The position numbers and the translations under genes were made by a program. From Agromyces rhizosphaerae (GTDB lineage Bacteria > Actinomycetota > Actinomycetes > Actinomycetales > Microbacteriaceae), in assembly GCF_027925245.1 (NCBI RefSeq), contig NZ_BSDP01000001.1:1860001-1924000 (forward strand): a stretch of DNA of 64,000 nucleotides. Direction: 5' to 3'. The notes beneath the pieces were generated by a model that worked only from the letters and a program-made list of their open reading frames with translations, had not been told where the DNA came from and did not search any database. The first letter of the stretch is position 1; every line of letters starts with the position of its first letter. Positions 41,862-52,577 of the stretch are shown one piece after another.

Positions 41862-42953
41862 ATGGACGCGAACGCGACGCAGGCGCTCGAGGCGCCGCGA
41901 CCGGATCGGAAGCCCGCGAACAGCGACTTCACCGACCTGGCCCGGATCATGCGCGACGAGGGACTCCTCCGCCGCAGGTACGGGTACTACTGGACCAAGC
42001 TCATCGCGGTGCCCGTCATCATGGCGGCCGCGATCACCGGCTTCGTGCTGCTCGGCGACACCTGGTGGCAGCTGTTCACGGCCGTGCTCTTCGCGTTCCT
42101 GTTCACGCAGGTCGCGTTCCTCGGGCACGACGCCGCGCACCGGCAGATCTTCCGCTCCGGTCGGTGGAACGACTGGATCAGCATCGTGCTCGGATCCCTG
42201 TTCATCGGCATGAGCTACGGCTGGTGGCAGCACAAGCACACCCGCCACCACGCGAACCCGAACCGCATCGGGTCCGACCCCGACATCGACCTGCCCGTCG
42301 TCGCCTTCACGCCTGAGCAGGTGCGTCGCCCGCGGCCCGCGATCCTGCAGTGGCTGATCGCGCACCAGGGGGTGTTCTTCTTCCCCATCCTGCTGCTCGA
42401 GGGCATCTCGCTGCACGCCTCGAGCGTGCGCCGGGTGTTCGTGCGCGAGCACCTCGCGCGCCGCGCCGCCGAGGCCGGCCTGCTCGCGGTGCGGCTGCTG
42501 GGCTTCCCGGTGCTGGTGCTGCTCGTGCTGTCGCCGGGCAAGGCGGCCCTCTTCCTGGCGGTCGAGCTCGGGCTGTTCGGCGTCTACATGGGCATGTCGT
42601 TCGCGCCCAACCACAAGGGCATGCCGCTCGTGCCGAAGGACCTGCGGCTGGACTTCCTCCGCCGCCAGGTCATGATGAGCCGCAACATCCGCGGCTCGCG
42701 CGCGATCGACTTCCTGATGGGCGGGCTCAACTACCAGATCGAGCACCACCTGTTCCCGTCGATGCCGCGGCCGCACCTGCGCCGGGCGGCGCCGATCATC
42801 GCGGAGTACTGCCGCAAGAAGGGCGTGCCCTACGTGCGCACCGGCCTCTGGCACAGCTACGGCATCGTGCTGCGCTACATCAACCGCGTCGGCCTGGGCG
42901 AGCGCGACCCGTTCGAGTGCCCCCTCGTGGCGCAGCGCGCCGCCATCTGCTGA
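41862..42953 (+). CDS. Membrane fatty acid desaturase (DesA3-like acyl-CoA desaturase)
   Basis: This 363-residue di-iron membrane desaturase has three histidine boxes: GHDAAHR (about 88-94), HKHTRHH (about 126-132) and NYQIEHHLF (about 291-299). Four hydrophobic segments lie between. It introduces a double bond into acyl chains using O2 and electrons from a ferredoxin or oxidoreductase, adjusting membrane fluidity. GAGGAGG (41847-41853) supports ATG 41862 over GTG 41853. Confidence 0.9.
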   Translation: MDANATQALEAPRPDRKPANSDFTDLARIMRDEGLLRRRYGYYWTKLIAVPVIMAAAITGFVLLGDTWWQLFTAVLFAFLFTQVAFLGHDAAHRQIFRSGRWNDWISIVLGSLFIGMSYGWWQHKHTRHHANPNRIGSDPDIDLPVVAFTPEQVRRPRPAILQWLIAHQGVFFFPILLLEGISLHASSVRRVFVREHLARRAAEAGLLAVRLLGFPVLVLLVLSPGKAALFLAVELGLFGVYMGMSFAPNHKGMPLVPKDLRLDFLRRQVMMSRNIRGSRAIDFLMGGLNYQIEHHLFPSMPRPHLRRAAPIIAEYCRKKGVPYVRTGLWHSYGIVLRYINRVGLGERDPFECPLVAQRAAIC

Positions 42954-43059
42954 GGCGCGCCGCGGCGGTCCGGTGCGCGGGCGAGTTCGTGCGTGCCGGC
43001 CGGGGCCTGCCGGCGCGCAGGTGCCTCGCAGCGCCGGTCCGGCGCCGGCCCGCGGCCGG

Positions 43060-43343
43060 CATGTGCGAAACGAAGGACGACACGCCGGCCGTGCGGGTGC
43101 GAGCCCGGCGTGTCGGGAGGAACGTCCTACGTGCGGCGCACACGGCCGGGTCCGGCGTGTGCGAAACGGAGGATCACGCGCCGGCGGACGGCCGCGAGCC
43201 CGGTGTGTCGGCAGGAACGTCCTACGTTCGGTCCACCCGGCCGGGTCCGGCATGTGCGAAACGAAGGACGACACGCCGGCCGTGCGGGTGCGAGCCCGGC
43301 GTGGCGGGGAGGATCTCCTACGTTCGGCCCGCCGGCGACCCCG
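43060..43343. repeat. Three tandem ~95-bp palindromic units, GACACGCC family, copies C1-C3
   Basis: Units start at 43060, 43156 and 43251 with CATGTGCGAAACG or CGTGTGCGAAACG. Each contains GACACGCCGG (or ATCACGCGCCGG), a 12-15 nt centre, CCCGGCGTGTCGG (or variants) and GTCCTACGTTCGG, so each can fold on itself. The array ends at the NUDIX stop codon and lies between convergent desaturase and NUDIX genes. It could terminate both. The remainder of 42954-43059 is GC-rich with no gene. Confidence 0.7.
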
Positions 43344-43898
43344 TCAGAACCCGAACGGCGTGATCGCCGCGAGGGTGCCGTCGCGCAGGCCCTCCAGCAC
43401 GGCGCGCTCGTGGTGCACCACGCGATCGGGCAGCGCGGCGAGCGGGAACCACTCGAGCGCGTCGGCGGTCTGCTCCTGCAGCGACGGATGCCCCGCCCAG
43501 CGCCGGCACGAGAACGCGAAGTCGACCCGCTGGTCGGCGGCCGCATCCGACCCCGCCCTGCGGTGCAGGGTGGTCAGGGGCACGAGGTCGGATGCCTCGA
43601 GGCCGACGCCGATCTCCTCGGCCGCCTCCCGCACCGCGGCGTCGACGGCCGACTCCCCCGGGTCGACGTGCCCCGCCGCGGACGCGCCCCACCAGCCGTC
43701 GTAGAACCCCGTGCCCGCGCGGCGCTGCAGCAGCACGCGCTCACCGCCACCGTGTCCGTCATCGTCGAGCAGGAACACGTACGCCGCCGGGATCAGGGCG
43801 AACCGCCCGTGCGCCGCGGCGTACTCGGCGGAGTACCCGCGCGGGCCGTCGTCCTCGGGCTCGCCTGCACCGGTCACGGGCTCACCCGCCTCCGGCAC
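43344..43898 (-). CDS. NUDIX hydrolase
   Basis: The protein has 184 residues. The Nudix box is complete: GHVDPGESAVDAAVREAAEEIGV (about 75-97), matching Gx5Ex7REUxEExGU. An RRWAGHPSLQEQTADALEWFPL segment follows, as in ADP-ribose/CoA or IDI-like Nudix enzymes. The substrate is a nucleoside diphosphate linked to another group, not further defined. GTG 43898 starts 12 nt after the purL stop, so it may be transcribed with purL. Confidence 0.88.
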   Translation of the reverse strand: MPEAGEPVTGAGEPEDDGPRGYSAEYAAAHGRFALIPAAYVFLLDDDGHGGGERVLLQRRAGTGFYDGWWGASAAGHVDPGESAVDAAVREAAEEIGVGLEASDLVPLTTLHRRAGSDAAADQRVDFAFSCRRWAGHPSLQEQTADALEWFPLAALPDRVVHHERAVLEGLRDGTLAAITPFGF

Positions 43899-43910
43899 GA
43901 CCGCCCGCCC

Positions 43911-46226
<2,316 letters not shown>

Positions 46227-46505
46227 GTGGGAGACTCCCGGAACGAGCGGATGCCGGGGGCGGATGCCGCGCCGGACGCTGACGCGTCGATCCTACCGCC
46301 GACGCGCCCGAACGCCGGTGTCGGGCGGCGGGCGCCGGCCGCTCTCGGCGTGCGCACAACCGGCGTGCAGCGCGCGTTCAGCGCGCACCGGTAGCGTCTG
46401 GAACAGCATGGCGGCGGTGGCCCTACGGCCCCGCCGTTCGTCGTGTCCGCAGGGTGCGGGCCGGGTGCCCGCGGTGCGGGCCGTGACGGAGCCGGGAGGT
46501 GTCGC

Positions 46506-47864
46506 ATGGAGTGGTTGCAGTCGGTGTTCGCCGACTTCCAGTGGAGGTCGTGGATCGGACTCGTGCTCGCCGTCGGGCTCTCGATCGGCGCGAGCCTCGT
46601 GTTCAGCTGGCTCGTGCAGGGTGGCATCCGCTTCGTCGCCAATCGTGACGACTGGCCGGCCATGCTCGCCCGCCGCCTCACCCTGCCGCTGCGCGTGACC
46701 GTCTTCCTCGTCGGCGGCTTCGTCGCGCTCGCCGTGACGATGCCCGAGCGCGAGTGGCGCGCCGCCGCCGAGCACGGCCTGAAGATCGCGCTCATCGCGA
46801 GCGTCGCTTGGCTGCTCGGCTCGCTCGTCATGTTCGTCGCCGACCTGTCGACCGCGCGCTACCCGCGCGACATGGACAACCGGCACGTGCGGCGCCTGCA
46901 CACCCAGCTGCAGGTCTTCCAGCGCGTCGCCATCGTGATCATCGCCGTGGTCGCGGTCGGCGCCATCCTGCTCACCTTCCCCGACGTGCAGACGATCGGC
47001 GCGTCGATGCTCGCGTCGGCCGGCCTCGCCTCGATCGTCGCCGGCCTCGCGCTGCAGTCGGTGCTCGCGAACCTGTTCGCGGGCATGCAGCTCGCCGTCA
47101 CCGGTGCGATCCACGTCGACGACATCGTGGTCGTCGAGAACGAGTGGGGCCGCATCAAGCGCATCACCCTCAGCTACGTCGTGGTCGAGGTGTGGGACTC
47201 GCGCACCCTCGTGCTGCCCTGCACCTACTTCACGACCCAGCCGTTCGAGAACTGGACCAAGGAGGGCAACGAGCTCCTCGGCACCGTCGACTTCGACCTC
47301 GACTGGCGCGTCTCGACCACCCGCATGCGCGAGCGCCTCGAGCAGATCACCGCGCACTCCGAGCTCTGGGACGGCCGCACGTCGATCCTCCAGGTGCTCG
47401 ACGCGGTCGGCGGGCTCGTCCGCATCCGCTGCGTGATCAGCGCCGCGGACGCCGCGAAGCTCTACGACCTGCGCTGCCTCGTGCGTGAGAAGCTCGTGCT
47501 CTGGGTGCAGGCCGAGAACGCCGCCGCACTCCCCGTGCAGCGCTTCGAGTACGTCGACCCCGAGGCCCCGGCCCCGCTCGTGCTCACCGAGCCGATCGCG
47601 GTGGTCGACAGGGCGGTGGATGCCGCCGAGGGCATGTTCTCCGGAAGCCCCGAGGCCGAGGAGCGGGCCGCCGTGTTCACGCAGACGCTCGACGTCGAGG
47701 CGGTCGAGCGCGAGCTCGCCCACGAGTTCGGCTACGTCGGAGTCGACCGCGAGCGCGAACTGGTCGCGTCGACCGGGGCGATCCACAAGGTCGCCGGTCG
47801 TGGCGGCGAGGGCGTCGACTTCGGTTCGGCCGACGGCGGTTCGGGCGGCGAGGGCGGTCGCTGA
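46506..47864 (+). CDS. MscS-family mechanosensitive ion channel, paralogue 1
   Basis: The protein has 452 residues. Four or five membrane helices lead into the pore region ASMLASAGLASIVAGLALQSVLANLFAGMQLAVTG (about 177-211), typical of the MscS TM3 helix rich in Ala and Gly. The beta-domain follows: IHVDDIVVVENEWGRIKRITLSYVVVEVWDSRTLVLPCTYF. The channel opens under membrane tension to release osmolytes. The C-terminal tail is Gly/Asp-rich. GGGAGG supports ATG 46506. It is similar along much of its length to the channel at 48591-49898. Confidence 0.9.
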   Translation: MEWLQSVFADFQWRSWIGLVLAVGLSIGASLVFSWLVQGGIRFVANRDDWPAMLARRLTLPLRVTVFLVGGFVALAVTMPEREWRAAAEHGLKIALIASVAWLLGSLVMFVADLSTARYPRDMDNRHVRRLHTQLQVFQRVAIVIIAVVAVGAILLTFPDVQTIGASMLASAGLASIVAGLALQSVLANLFAGMQLAVTGAIHVDDIVVVENEWGRIKRITLSYVVVEVWDSRTLVLPCTYFTTQPFENWTKEGNELLGTVDFDLDWRVSTTRMRERLEQITAHSELWDGRTSILQVLDAVGGLVRIRCVISAADAAKLYDLRCLVREKLVLWVQAENAAALPVQRFEYVDPEAPAPLVLTEPIAVVDRAVDAAEGMFSGSPEAEERAAVFTQTLDVEAVERELAHEFGYVGVDRERELVASTGAIHKVAGRGGEGVDFGSADGGSGGEGGR

Positions 47865-47883
47865 CGCGGGTGCCGGCAGGGCG

Positions 47884-47934
47884 AGCGGATGCCCCGCTGA
47901 CGCGAGCCGGGTCGGGGCGTCGGCTGACGCCGAC
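47884..47934. terminator. Small hairpins between convergent MscS and DUF3817 genes
   Basis: AGCGG/CCGCT (47884-47888 with 47894-47898) and GTCGGC/GCCGAC (47919-47924 with 47929-47934; 4-nt loop) lie in the 72-bp gap between two gene ends. They are weak but placed as expected for a bidirectional terminator. Confidence 0.4.
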
Positions 47935-47936
47935 CG

Positions 47937-48398
47937 CTAGGAGCGGCCCCCGGGCGGGCCGATCACGAGCAGCGCGCTGAACACGACCGCGACGCCGACC
48001 ACGCCGAGCACGACCGTGGTCACGGGGCGCGCGAGCGCGAGGCGGAGCATCCGCTCGACCCACCGCTGATCGCGCGGGTCGTCGCCGGCCTCGCGTCGCC
48101 AGCCGCCGTCGAGCCGGCCCGTGCGGTCGGCCCAGATGTCGAACGGAATCGTCGCGTACGGCACGATCGCCGAGACGAGCCCCGTGAGCGTCACGCCCCA
48201 GTGCCAGCGCTGGTTCACGGCGACGACCACGACGCACACCGCGTAGGCGAGGAACACGAACCCGTGCAGCCCGCCGCCGATCGAGATGCCGAGGCGGCTG
48301 CCGTCGAAGCCGTACGCGATCACCATGCCCGCGATCAGCAGGGTCCAGGTGATCGCCTCGGCGATCGCGAGCGTGCGGAAGAGGATGCGCGGGGTCAC
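47937..48398 (-). CDS. DUF3817-family membrane protein
   Basis: The protein has 153 residues. FRTLAIAEAITWTLLIAGMVIAYG, GGGLHGFVFLAYAVCVVVVA and a WGVTLTGLVSAIVPYATIPFD helix match the DUF3817 family of small integral membrane proteins. An extra C-terminal helix (PVTTVVLGVVGVAVVFSALLVIG) follows a hydrophilic loop. Function is unknown; a role in membrane biology is only a guess. GTG 48398 has GGAG 5 nt upstream. It lies between two MscS paralogues on the opposite strand. Confidence 0.82.
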   Translation of the reverse strand: MTPRILFRTLAIAEAITWTLLIAGMVIAYGFDGSRLGISIGGGLHGFVFLAYAVCVVVVAVNQRWHWGVTLTGLVSAIVPYATIPFDIWADRTGRLDGGWRREAGDDPRDQRWVERMLRLALARPVTTVVLGVVGVAVVFSALLVIGPPGGRS

Positions 48399-48444
48399 GG
48401 TGCTCCAGGGGTCGGGGTGCCTCCATCCTCCCTGCTGAACCCGA

Positions 48445-48498
48445 GACCCGTCGAATCCCTGCGCTCTGGGCGCTGAGAGCGCAGGGAATTGACGGGTC
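48445..48498. repeat. Long hairpin in a divergent intergenic region
   Basis: The 23-nt arms 48445-48467 (GACCCGTCGAATCCCTGCGC and three more bases) and 48476-48498 are complementary except at two positions, with an 8-nt loop. The flanking genes point away from it, so it is not a terminator for either. It could be an operator region, an extragenic palindrome or a small RNA. Confidence 0.65.
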
Positions 48499-48590
48499 TG
48501 GAGTCGGGCGGCGGTGCACAGCGGATTCGAGCGGCGGCGAGGGGTTGCCTAGGCTGGGACGGCACCCGACGCACCCGACGGAAGGACCGC

Positions 48591-49898
48591 ATGGACGACC
48601 TCACCGGAACCGAAGAGCTCGAAGTACTCGCCGCACTCGACGGATGGTCGCACCTCTGGGCATTCCTCATCGCCCTCGGCATCTCGCTGCTCTTCGGCGT
48701 GATCGTGGTCGTGATCGCGCGGGTGATCCTCGCGCTGATCCGCCGCAAGAAGGACTGGCCCGAGGCCCTCCGGCAGCGCGCCGAGTGGCCGTTCCGGGTG
48801 ACGATCCTGCTCATGTCGCTGATGGTCGGGTTCGTCTTCTTCCCGGTCACGGAGTGGGTGCCCGAGATCATCCACTGGCTGGGCATCGGGCTCATCGGCT
48901 CGGGCGCCTGGCTGGTGTGCCAGATCTTCCTCTTCATGGTCGACACCGGCGTCCGGCGGTACCGCATCCAGGAGTCCGACACCGACACCGCGGCGCGCAT
49001 CCGCACCCAGCTGCAGATCGTGCGCCGACTCGTGGTCGCGGTCATCGTGGTGGTCGCGGTCGGGTCGATCCTCGTCACGTTCCCGTCGGTGCGCGCGGTC
49101 GGCGCGAGCGTGCTCGCGTCGGCGGGCATCGCCTCGATCGTCGCCGGCCTCGCCGCGCAGACCGTGCTCGGCAACGTCTTCGCCGGCGTGCAGCTCGCCT
49201 TCAGCGACGCGATCCGCGTGGGCGACGTGGTCGTCGTCGAGGGCGAGTGGGGCCGCATCAACCAGATCACGCTGAGCTACGTCGTCGTCGACATCTGGGA
49301 CCAGCGCTCCCTCGTGCTGCCCTGCACCTACTTCACGAGCCAGCCGTTCGAGAACTGGACCAAGACCGGCAAGGCCCTGCTCGGCACGGTCGAGTTCGAC
49401 CTCGACTGGCGCGTCTCGACGACGGGCATGCGCAAGGAGCTCGACAAGGTGCTGTCCGAGACCGACCTCTGGGACGGCGTCGCGTCGGGCATCCAGGTGA
49501 CGGATGCCACGGGCGGCTACATGCGCGTCCGCGTGCTCGTCAGCGCCGAGGACTCGGCGAAGATGTGGGACCTGCGCTGCCTGATCCGCGAGGAGCTCTC
49601 GGAGTGGATGCGCGACGAGGACCGCGACGCACTGCCGCTGCAGCGCGTGCTGGTCGGCAACTCGGATGCCCCGGGGGCACCCAGCGAACGGGCGCAACGC
49701 GTGCCGCAGGATCGCACCGGCCTGTTCTCTGGCACGCCCGAGGCGCAGGCTCGCGCCGACGCGTTCAACTCGAAGGTCGAGGTCGTCGATGCCGAGCGCG
49801 TGCGGGTCATCGACCCCGAGGCGCCCAAGGGCGGCGACCCGACCGGCGCTGAGCACCGCGAGGGCGACGCCGACGGGGAGGGCGAGGGCTCGCGCTGA
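48591..49898 (+). CDS. MscS-family mechanosensitive ion channel, paralogue 2
   Basis: The protein has 435 residues. The fold is the same as that of the channel at 46506: SVLASAGIASIVAGLAAQTVLGNVFAGVQLAFSDA pore helix (about 170-204), then RVGDVVVVEGEWGRINQITLSYVVVDIWDQRSLVLPCTYF. Both share TYFTxQPFENWTK and FDLDWRVSTT blocks. The C-terminal tail is acidic. ATG 48591 follows a GAAGGACC purine stretch, and a TAGGCT box lies at 48549. The pair probably arose by duplication; different gating thresholds would be a usual reason for keeping both. Confidence 0.9.
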   Translation: MDDLTGTEELEVLAALDGWSHLWAFLIALGISLLFGVIVVVIARVILALIRRKKDWPEALRQRAEWPFRVTILLMSLMVGFVFFPVTEWVPEIIHWLGIGLIGSGAWLVCQIFLFMVDTGVRRYRIQESDTDTAARIRTQLQIVRRLVVAVIVVVAVGSILVTFPSVRAVGASVLASAGIASIVAGLAAQTVLGNVFAGVQLAFSDAIRVGDVVVVEGEWGRINQITLSYVVVDIWDQRSLVLPCTYFTSQPFENWTKTGKALLGTVEFDLDWRVSTTGMRKELDKVLSETDLWDGVASGIQVTDATGGYMRVRVLVSAEDSAKMWDLRCLIREELSEWMRDEDRDALPLQRVLVGNSDAPGAPSERAQRVPQDRTGLFSGTPEAQARADAFNSKVEVVDAERVRVIDPEAPKGGDPTGAEHREGDADGEGEGSR

Positions 49899-49922
49899 CC
49901 CGCGAGGCCGGCCCCACGGCGC

Positions 49923-50300
49923 TCAGCCGAGCAGCTTGGCCTTCGCGGCGGCGAACTCGGCGTCGCTGAGGATGCCGGCGGCCTTCATGTTCGCGAGCTT
50001 CTCGAGCTCGGCCATGAGGTCGCCGCCGCCCGCCGCGGCAGGTGCGGCCGGTGCCGCCGCGGGCGCCGCCTGCTGCGCCTGCATGGCGTTCAGCTGCGCC
50101 TGCATCTCGGCGACCTGCGCCTGCGACTGCTGCTGTTGCTGCGCCGCCATCTGCTCCTCGGCCGCCTGCTGCTGCTGCGCGTTCCAGCGGTTCGCCTGCC
50201 GGTGCTGCACGCCGCCGGCGACGGCGCTCGCCGTGCCCGCGACGACCGCGGTGCGCGCCATGGTCCCGATGAGTCCGGGACGTCCGATCCTGCCTCGCAT
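49923..50300 (-). CDS. SHOCT-domain protein
   Basis: The protein has 125 residues. A Gly/Arg-rich N-terminus with a hydrophobic stretch (IGTMARTAVVAGTASAVAGGV) is followed by a Gln-rich coiled coil (long runs of Gln and Ala) and a C-terminal SHOCT motif LEKLANMKAAGILSDAEFAAAKAKLLG (about 98-124). SHOCT domains are short oligomerisation or membrane-association modules of unclear role. GGGGG precedes ATG 50300. It is co-directional with and downstream of the DUF6325-like gene. Confidence 0.85.
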   Translation of the reverse strand: MRGRIGRPGLIGTMARTAVVAGTASAVAGGVQHRQANRWNAQQQQAAEEQMAAQQQQQSQAQVAEMQAQLNAMQAQQAAPAAAPAAPAAAGGGDLMAELEKLANMKAAGILSDAEFAAAKAKLLG

Positions 50301-50337
50301 GAGGTTCCCCCTGTCTCCTGCCCGCCGCGGCGGACGC

Positions 50338-50763
50338 TCAGCCCTCGTCGGGCACGGTCGCGAGGATCTCGTCGACGACGGGACCCGGGATCCGGACGGT
50401 GTCGACGAGCGATCCGCCCGCGGCGGTGATCGCGTCGCGCAGCGGCTTCACCCAGACGTGCTCGAAGGCGAGGATCGCCGCGGCGCTGCCCGGGGCGATG
50501 CTCGCGGTGAGCATCTCGACGTCCTCGTCGGAGACGAGTCCCTCGACGCGGTCGATCACGCCGCCGAGCGCGGCGACGTCGTCGTCGTCGACCTCGGCGA
50601 TCTCGATGAGTTCGACGGTGCCGTCGTCGGCCTTCATGGCCACGAGCCCGTCGACGATGCTGATGGTGCCCGCGGCGACCAGCCGCTCCAGCTCGGGGAG
50701 TATGGCGCCGGTGAACTTCCCCGTGAATTCGATGACGACGATCTCGATCGGACCAGAACCCAT
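50338..50763 (-). CDS. DUF6325/DUF1269-like conserved protein
   Basis: The protein has 141 residues. The start MGSGPIEIVVIEFTGKFTGAILPELERLVAAGTISIVDGLVAMK and the later IAPGSAAAILAFEHVWVKPLRDAI match a family usually found beside SHOCT-domain genes in actinobacteria. It is soluble, acidic, with no catalytic motif known. GAGGGGGA with 5-nt spacing supports ATG 50763. It probably forms a two-gene operon with the SHOCT gene 37 nt downstream; both may act together in an envelope stress response (inference). Confidence 0.8.
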   Translation of the reverse strand: MGSGPIEIVVIEFTGKFTGAILPELERLVAAGTISIVDGLVAMKADDGTVELIEIAEVDDDDVAALGGVIDRVEGLVSDEDVEMLTASIAPGSAAAILAFEHVWVKPLRDAITAAGGSLVDTVRIPGPVVDEILATVPDEG

Positions 50764-50896
50764 GACGTCCCCCTCGGTGTCGGTTTCCCCGATGCCGAGC
50801 CTATTGAGGGGTGCTGGCGGGGGCAAGGGTCGAAGGGCCCGGGTGCCGGCGGCGGATGCCTCGCGGCGACGGACCTCGCCGGCCGGAGGCATCCGC

Positions 50897-51898
50897 TCAG
50901 TCGTCGAAGTCGACCGAGGTGCCCTCGACGAGGCGCACGGAGATGTGCGTGGTGTCGATGCCGGCGTCGTCGAACGCCTGCTGCAGGTCGTCCGTGTCGG
51001 GCGCGGGCGACGGGCCCTCGACCTGGGCGACGAGCGTGTCGTTGTGCCACGTGACCGAGGTGACGATCCAGCCCGCCGGGTGCGCCCACTGCTGCAGCTC
51101 GTGCTGCACCTGGCTGGCCAGCAGGTTGTCCTGCAGCTTGACGAGGCCCGACAGGGTGAGGATCACGAGGATGGCCGCGCCCATCGTCGACAGCACGATG
51201 ATCGTGCTGCGGCGGCTGCGCGAGCGCACGGCGTCCACGCGCGCGTTGGCGCCGACGCGGCTGCGACCGTAGATGGACATGACGAACATGCCCGTGCCGA
51301 TCATGGCGGAGACGTTCGTCAGGAACAGCACGAACGACCCGAACGCGTCGTTCCACGCGCCGGACTCGAGCGTCACGCCGACGACCGACAGGGGCGGCAC
51401 GAGCGAGATCGCGATCGCGACGCCCGGCAGCGTGTCGGAGATGTCGCGCCGCACGAGCGCGATCGACCCGACGGCGCCGGTGGCGAGCGCAGCCAGCAGG
51501 TCCACGAGCCCGGGCGACGAGCGCGCCGCCACCTGCGCGTTGTTGGTCGCGTCGATGTCGTAGACCATCACCAGGCCGAGCAGGAACCCGATGCCGACCG
51601 CGACGACCGCACCGCCGATGAGCAGCAGCATCGATCGGCGCAGGTTGAGCCGGTCTCCGAGCACGCTCGCGAGCATCACGCCCTGGATGGGCAGCATGAG
51701 CGGGGCGACGATCATCGCGCCGATCACGGTCGCGGTCGAGTCGGCGACGATGCCCGCGGCCGAGATGATCGACGACAGCACCAGCAGGATCCAGTACCGG
51801 CTGACCTTGCGCTGCCGCTCCGGCCCGGCGAAGAAGACGGCGTCGCGCATCTCGCCGAGCTCGTTCAGCTCGGACCGCTGTCGTTCCCCAGACGCCAT
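50897..51898 (-). CDS. DUF389-family membrane protein
   Basis: The protein has 333 residues. Six or so helices include YWILLVLSSIISAAGIVADSTATVIGAMIVAPLMLPIQGVML (about 34-75), the hallmark of the TIGR00341/DUF389 family, and LPGVAIAISLVPPLSVVGVTL. A short cytosolic N-terminus and a C-terminal periplasmic-like domain of about 80 residues complete it. Function is unknown. ATG 51898 precedes an RQRSELNELGEMRDAVFF segment. Confidence 0.88.
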   Translation of the reverse strand: MASGERQRSELNELGEMRDAVFFAGPERQRKVSRYWILLVLSSIISAAGIVADSTATVIGAMIVAPLMLPIQGVMLASVLGDRLNLRRSMLLLIGGAVVAVGIGFLLGLVMVYDIDATNNAQVAARSSPGLVDLLAALATGAVGSIALVRRDISDTLPGVAIAISLVPPLSVVGVTLESGAWNDAFGSFVLFLTNVSAMIGTGMFVMSIYGRSRVGANARVDAVRSRSRRSTIIVLSTMGAAILVILTLSGLVKLQDNLLASQVQHELQQWAHPAGWIVTSVTWHNDTLVAQVEGPSPAPDTDDLQQAFDDAGIDTTHISVRLVEGTSVDFDD

Positions 51899-52033
51899 CG
51901 GATGCCCCCAATGGCCCCGATGGTACGCCGGTGTGTGTGCGGCCTGCCAGCCTGTCCGACCTCCACCCGCCGCCACGGGCCCCGCGGCGGGCGGCCTCGA
52001 CGCCGCTGCCGCGCACGCCGCTACCCTGTCCGC

Positions 52034-52558
52034 ATGGACGACATCCGCGCCGAGCTCGAGTCGCACATCGCCCTCGTGCCCGACTTCCCCGAACCGGGCA
52101 TCCTGTTCCGCGACCTCACGCCGGTCTTCACGCGCGCCGAGCTGTTCCGCGGCATGGTCGACGCGATGGTCGAGCCGTTCGCAGGCCGCTACGACGCGTT
52201 CGCCGGCATCGAGGCGCGCGGGTTCCTGCTCGCGGGCGCCGCGTCGATGCGCACGGATGCCGGTGTGCTGGCCGTGCGCAAGGCCGGCAAGCTGCCCCGT
52301 GCGACGCTCGCCGAGTCGTACGCGCTGGAGTACGGCGTGGCGCGCCTCGAGGTGCACGCCGACGAGCTCGACCCCGGCGCGCGCGTGCTCGTGCTCGACG
52401 ACGTGCTCGCGACCGGCGGCACGGCCGCAGCGACCTGCTCGCTCGTCGAGCGCGCCGGCTGGGAGGTCGCGGGCGTGGCCGTCGTGCTGGAGCTCGAGGC
52501 GCTGGGAGGGCGGTCGGCCCTCAAGGGCCGCGAGGTGTTCAGCCTGCTGCAGGCGTAG
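52034..52558 (+). CDS. apt: Adenine phosphoribosyltransferase
   Basis: This 174-residue APRT has FPEPGILFRDLTPVF (adenine/PRPP pocket, about 17-31), GIEARGFLLAGA (about 58-69), and the PRPP motif VLVLDDVLATGGTAAA (about 117-132). It salvages adenine with PRPP to AMP. ATG 52034 lies 6 nt after a TACCCT box, consistent with a leaderless transcript. It is not co-directional with the pur genes on the opposite strand. Confidence 0.95.
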   Translation: MDDIRAELESHIALVPDFPEPGILFRDLTPVFTRAELFRGMVDAMVEPFAGRYDAFAGIEARGFLLAGAASMRTDAGVLAVRKAGKLPRATLAESYALEYGVARLEVHADELDPGARVLVLDDVLATGGTAAATCSLVERAGWEVAGVAVVLELEALGGRSALKGREVFSLLQA

Positions 52559-52577
52559 CGGTCCGGGAACCCTGCGT

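Noticed and set aside
43060..43343. CRISPR array
   Set aside because: Three units of about 95 bp with almost no unique spacer, self-complementary throughout, and no cas genes nearby.
42973..43363. Open frames through the tandem repeat array
   Set aside because: All frames are open because the repeat lacks stops. The translation only repeats itself and the DNA is conserved as hairpin arms, not codons.
46227..46505. Purine riboswitch upstream of purL
   Set aside because: No purine-aptamer-like conserved core or pairing pattern could be seen in this interval.
48445..48498. Ordinary rho-independent terminator
   Set aside because: Both neighbouring genes start beside it and read away from it.
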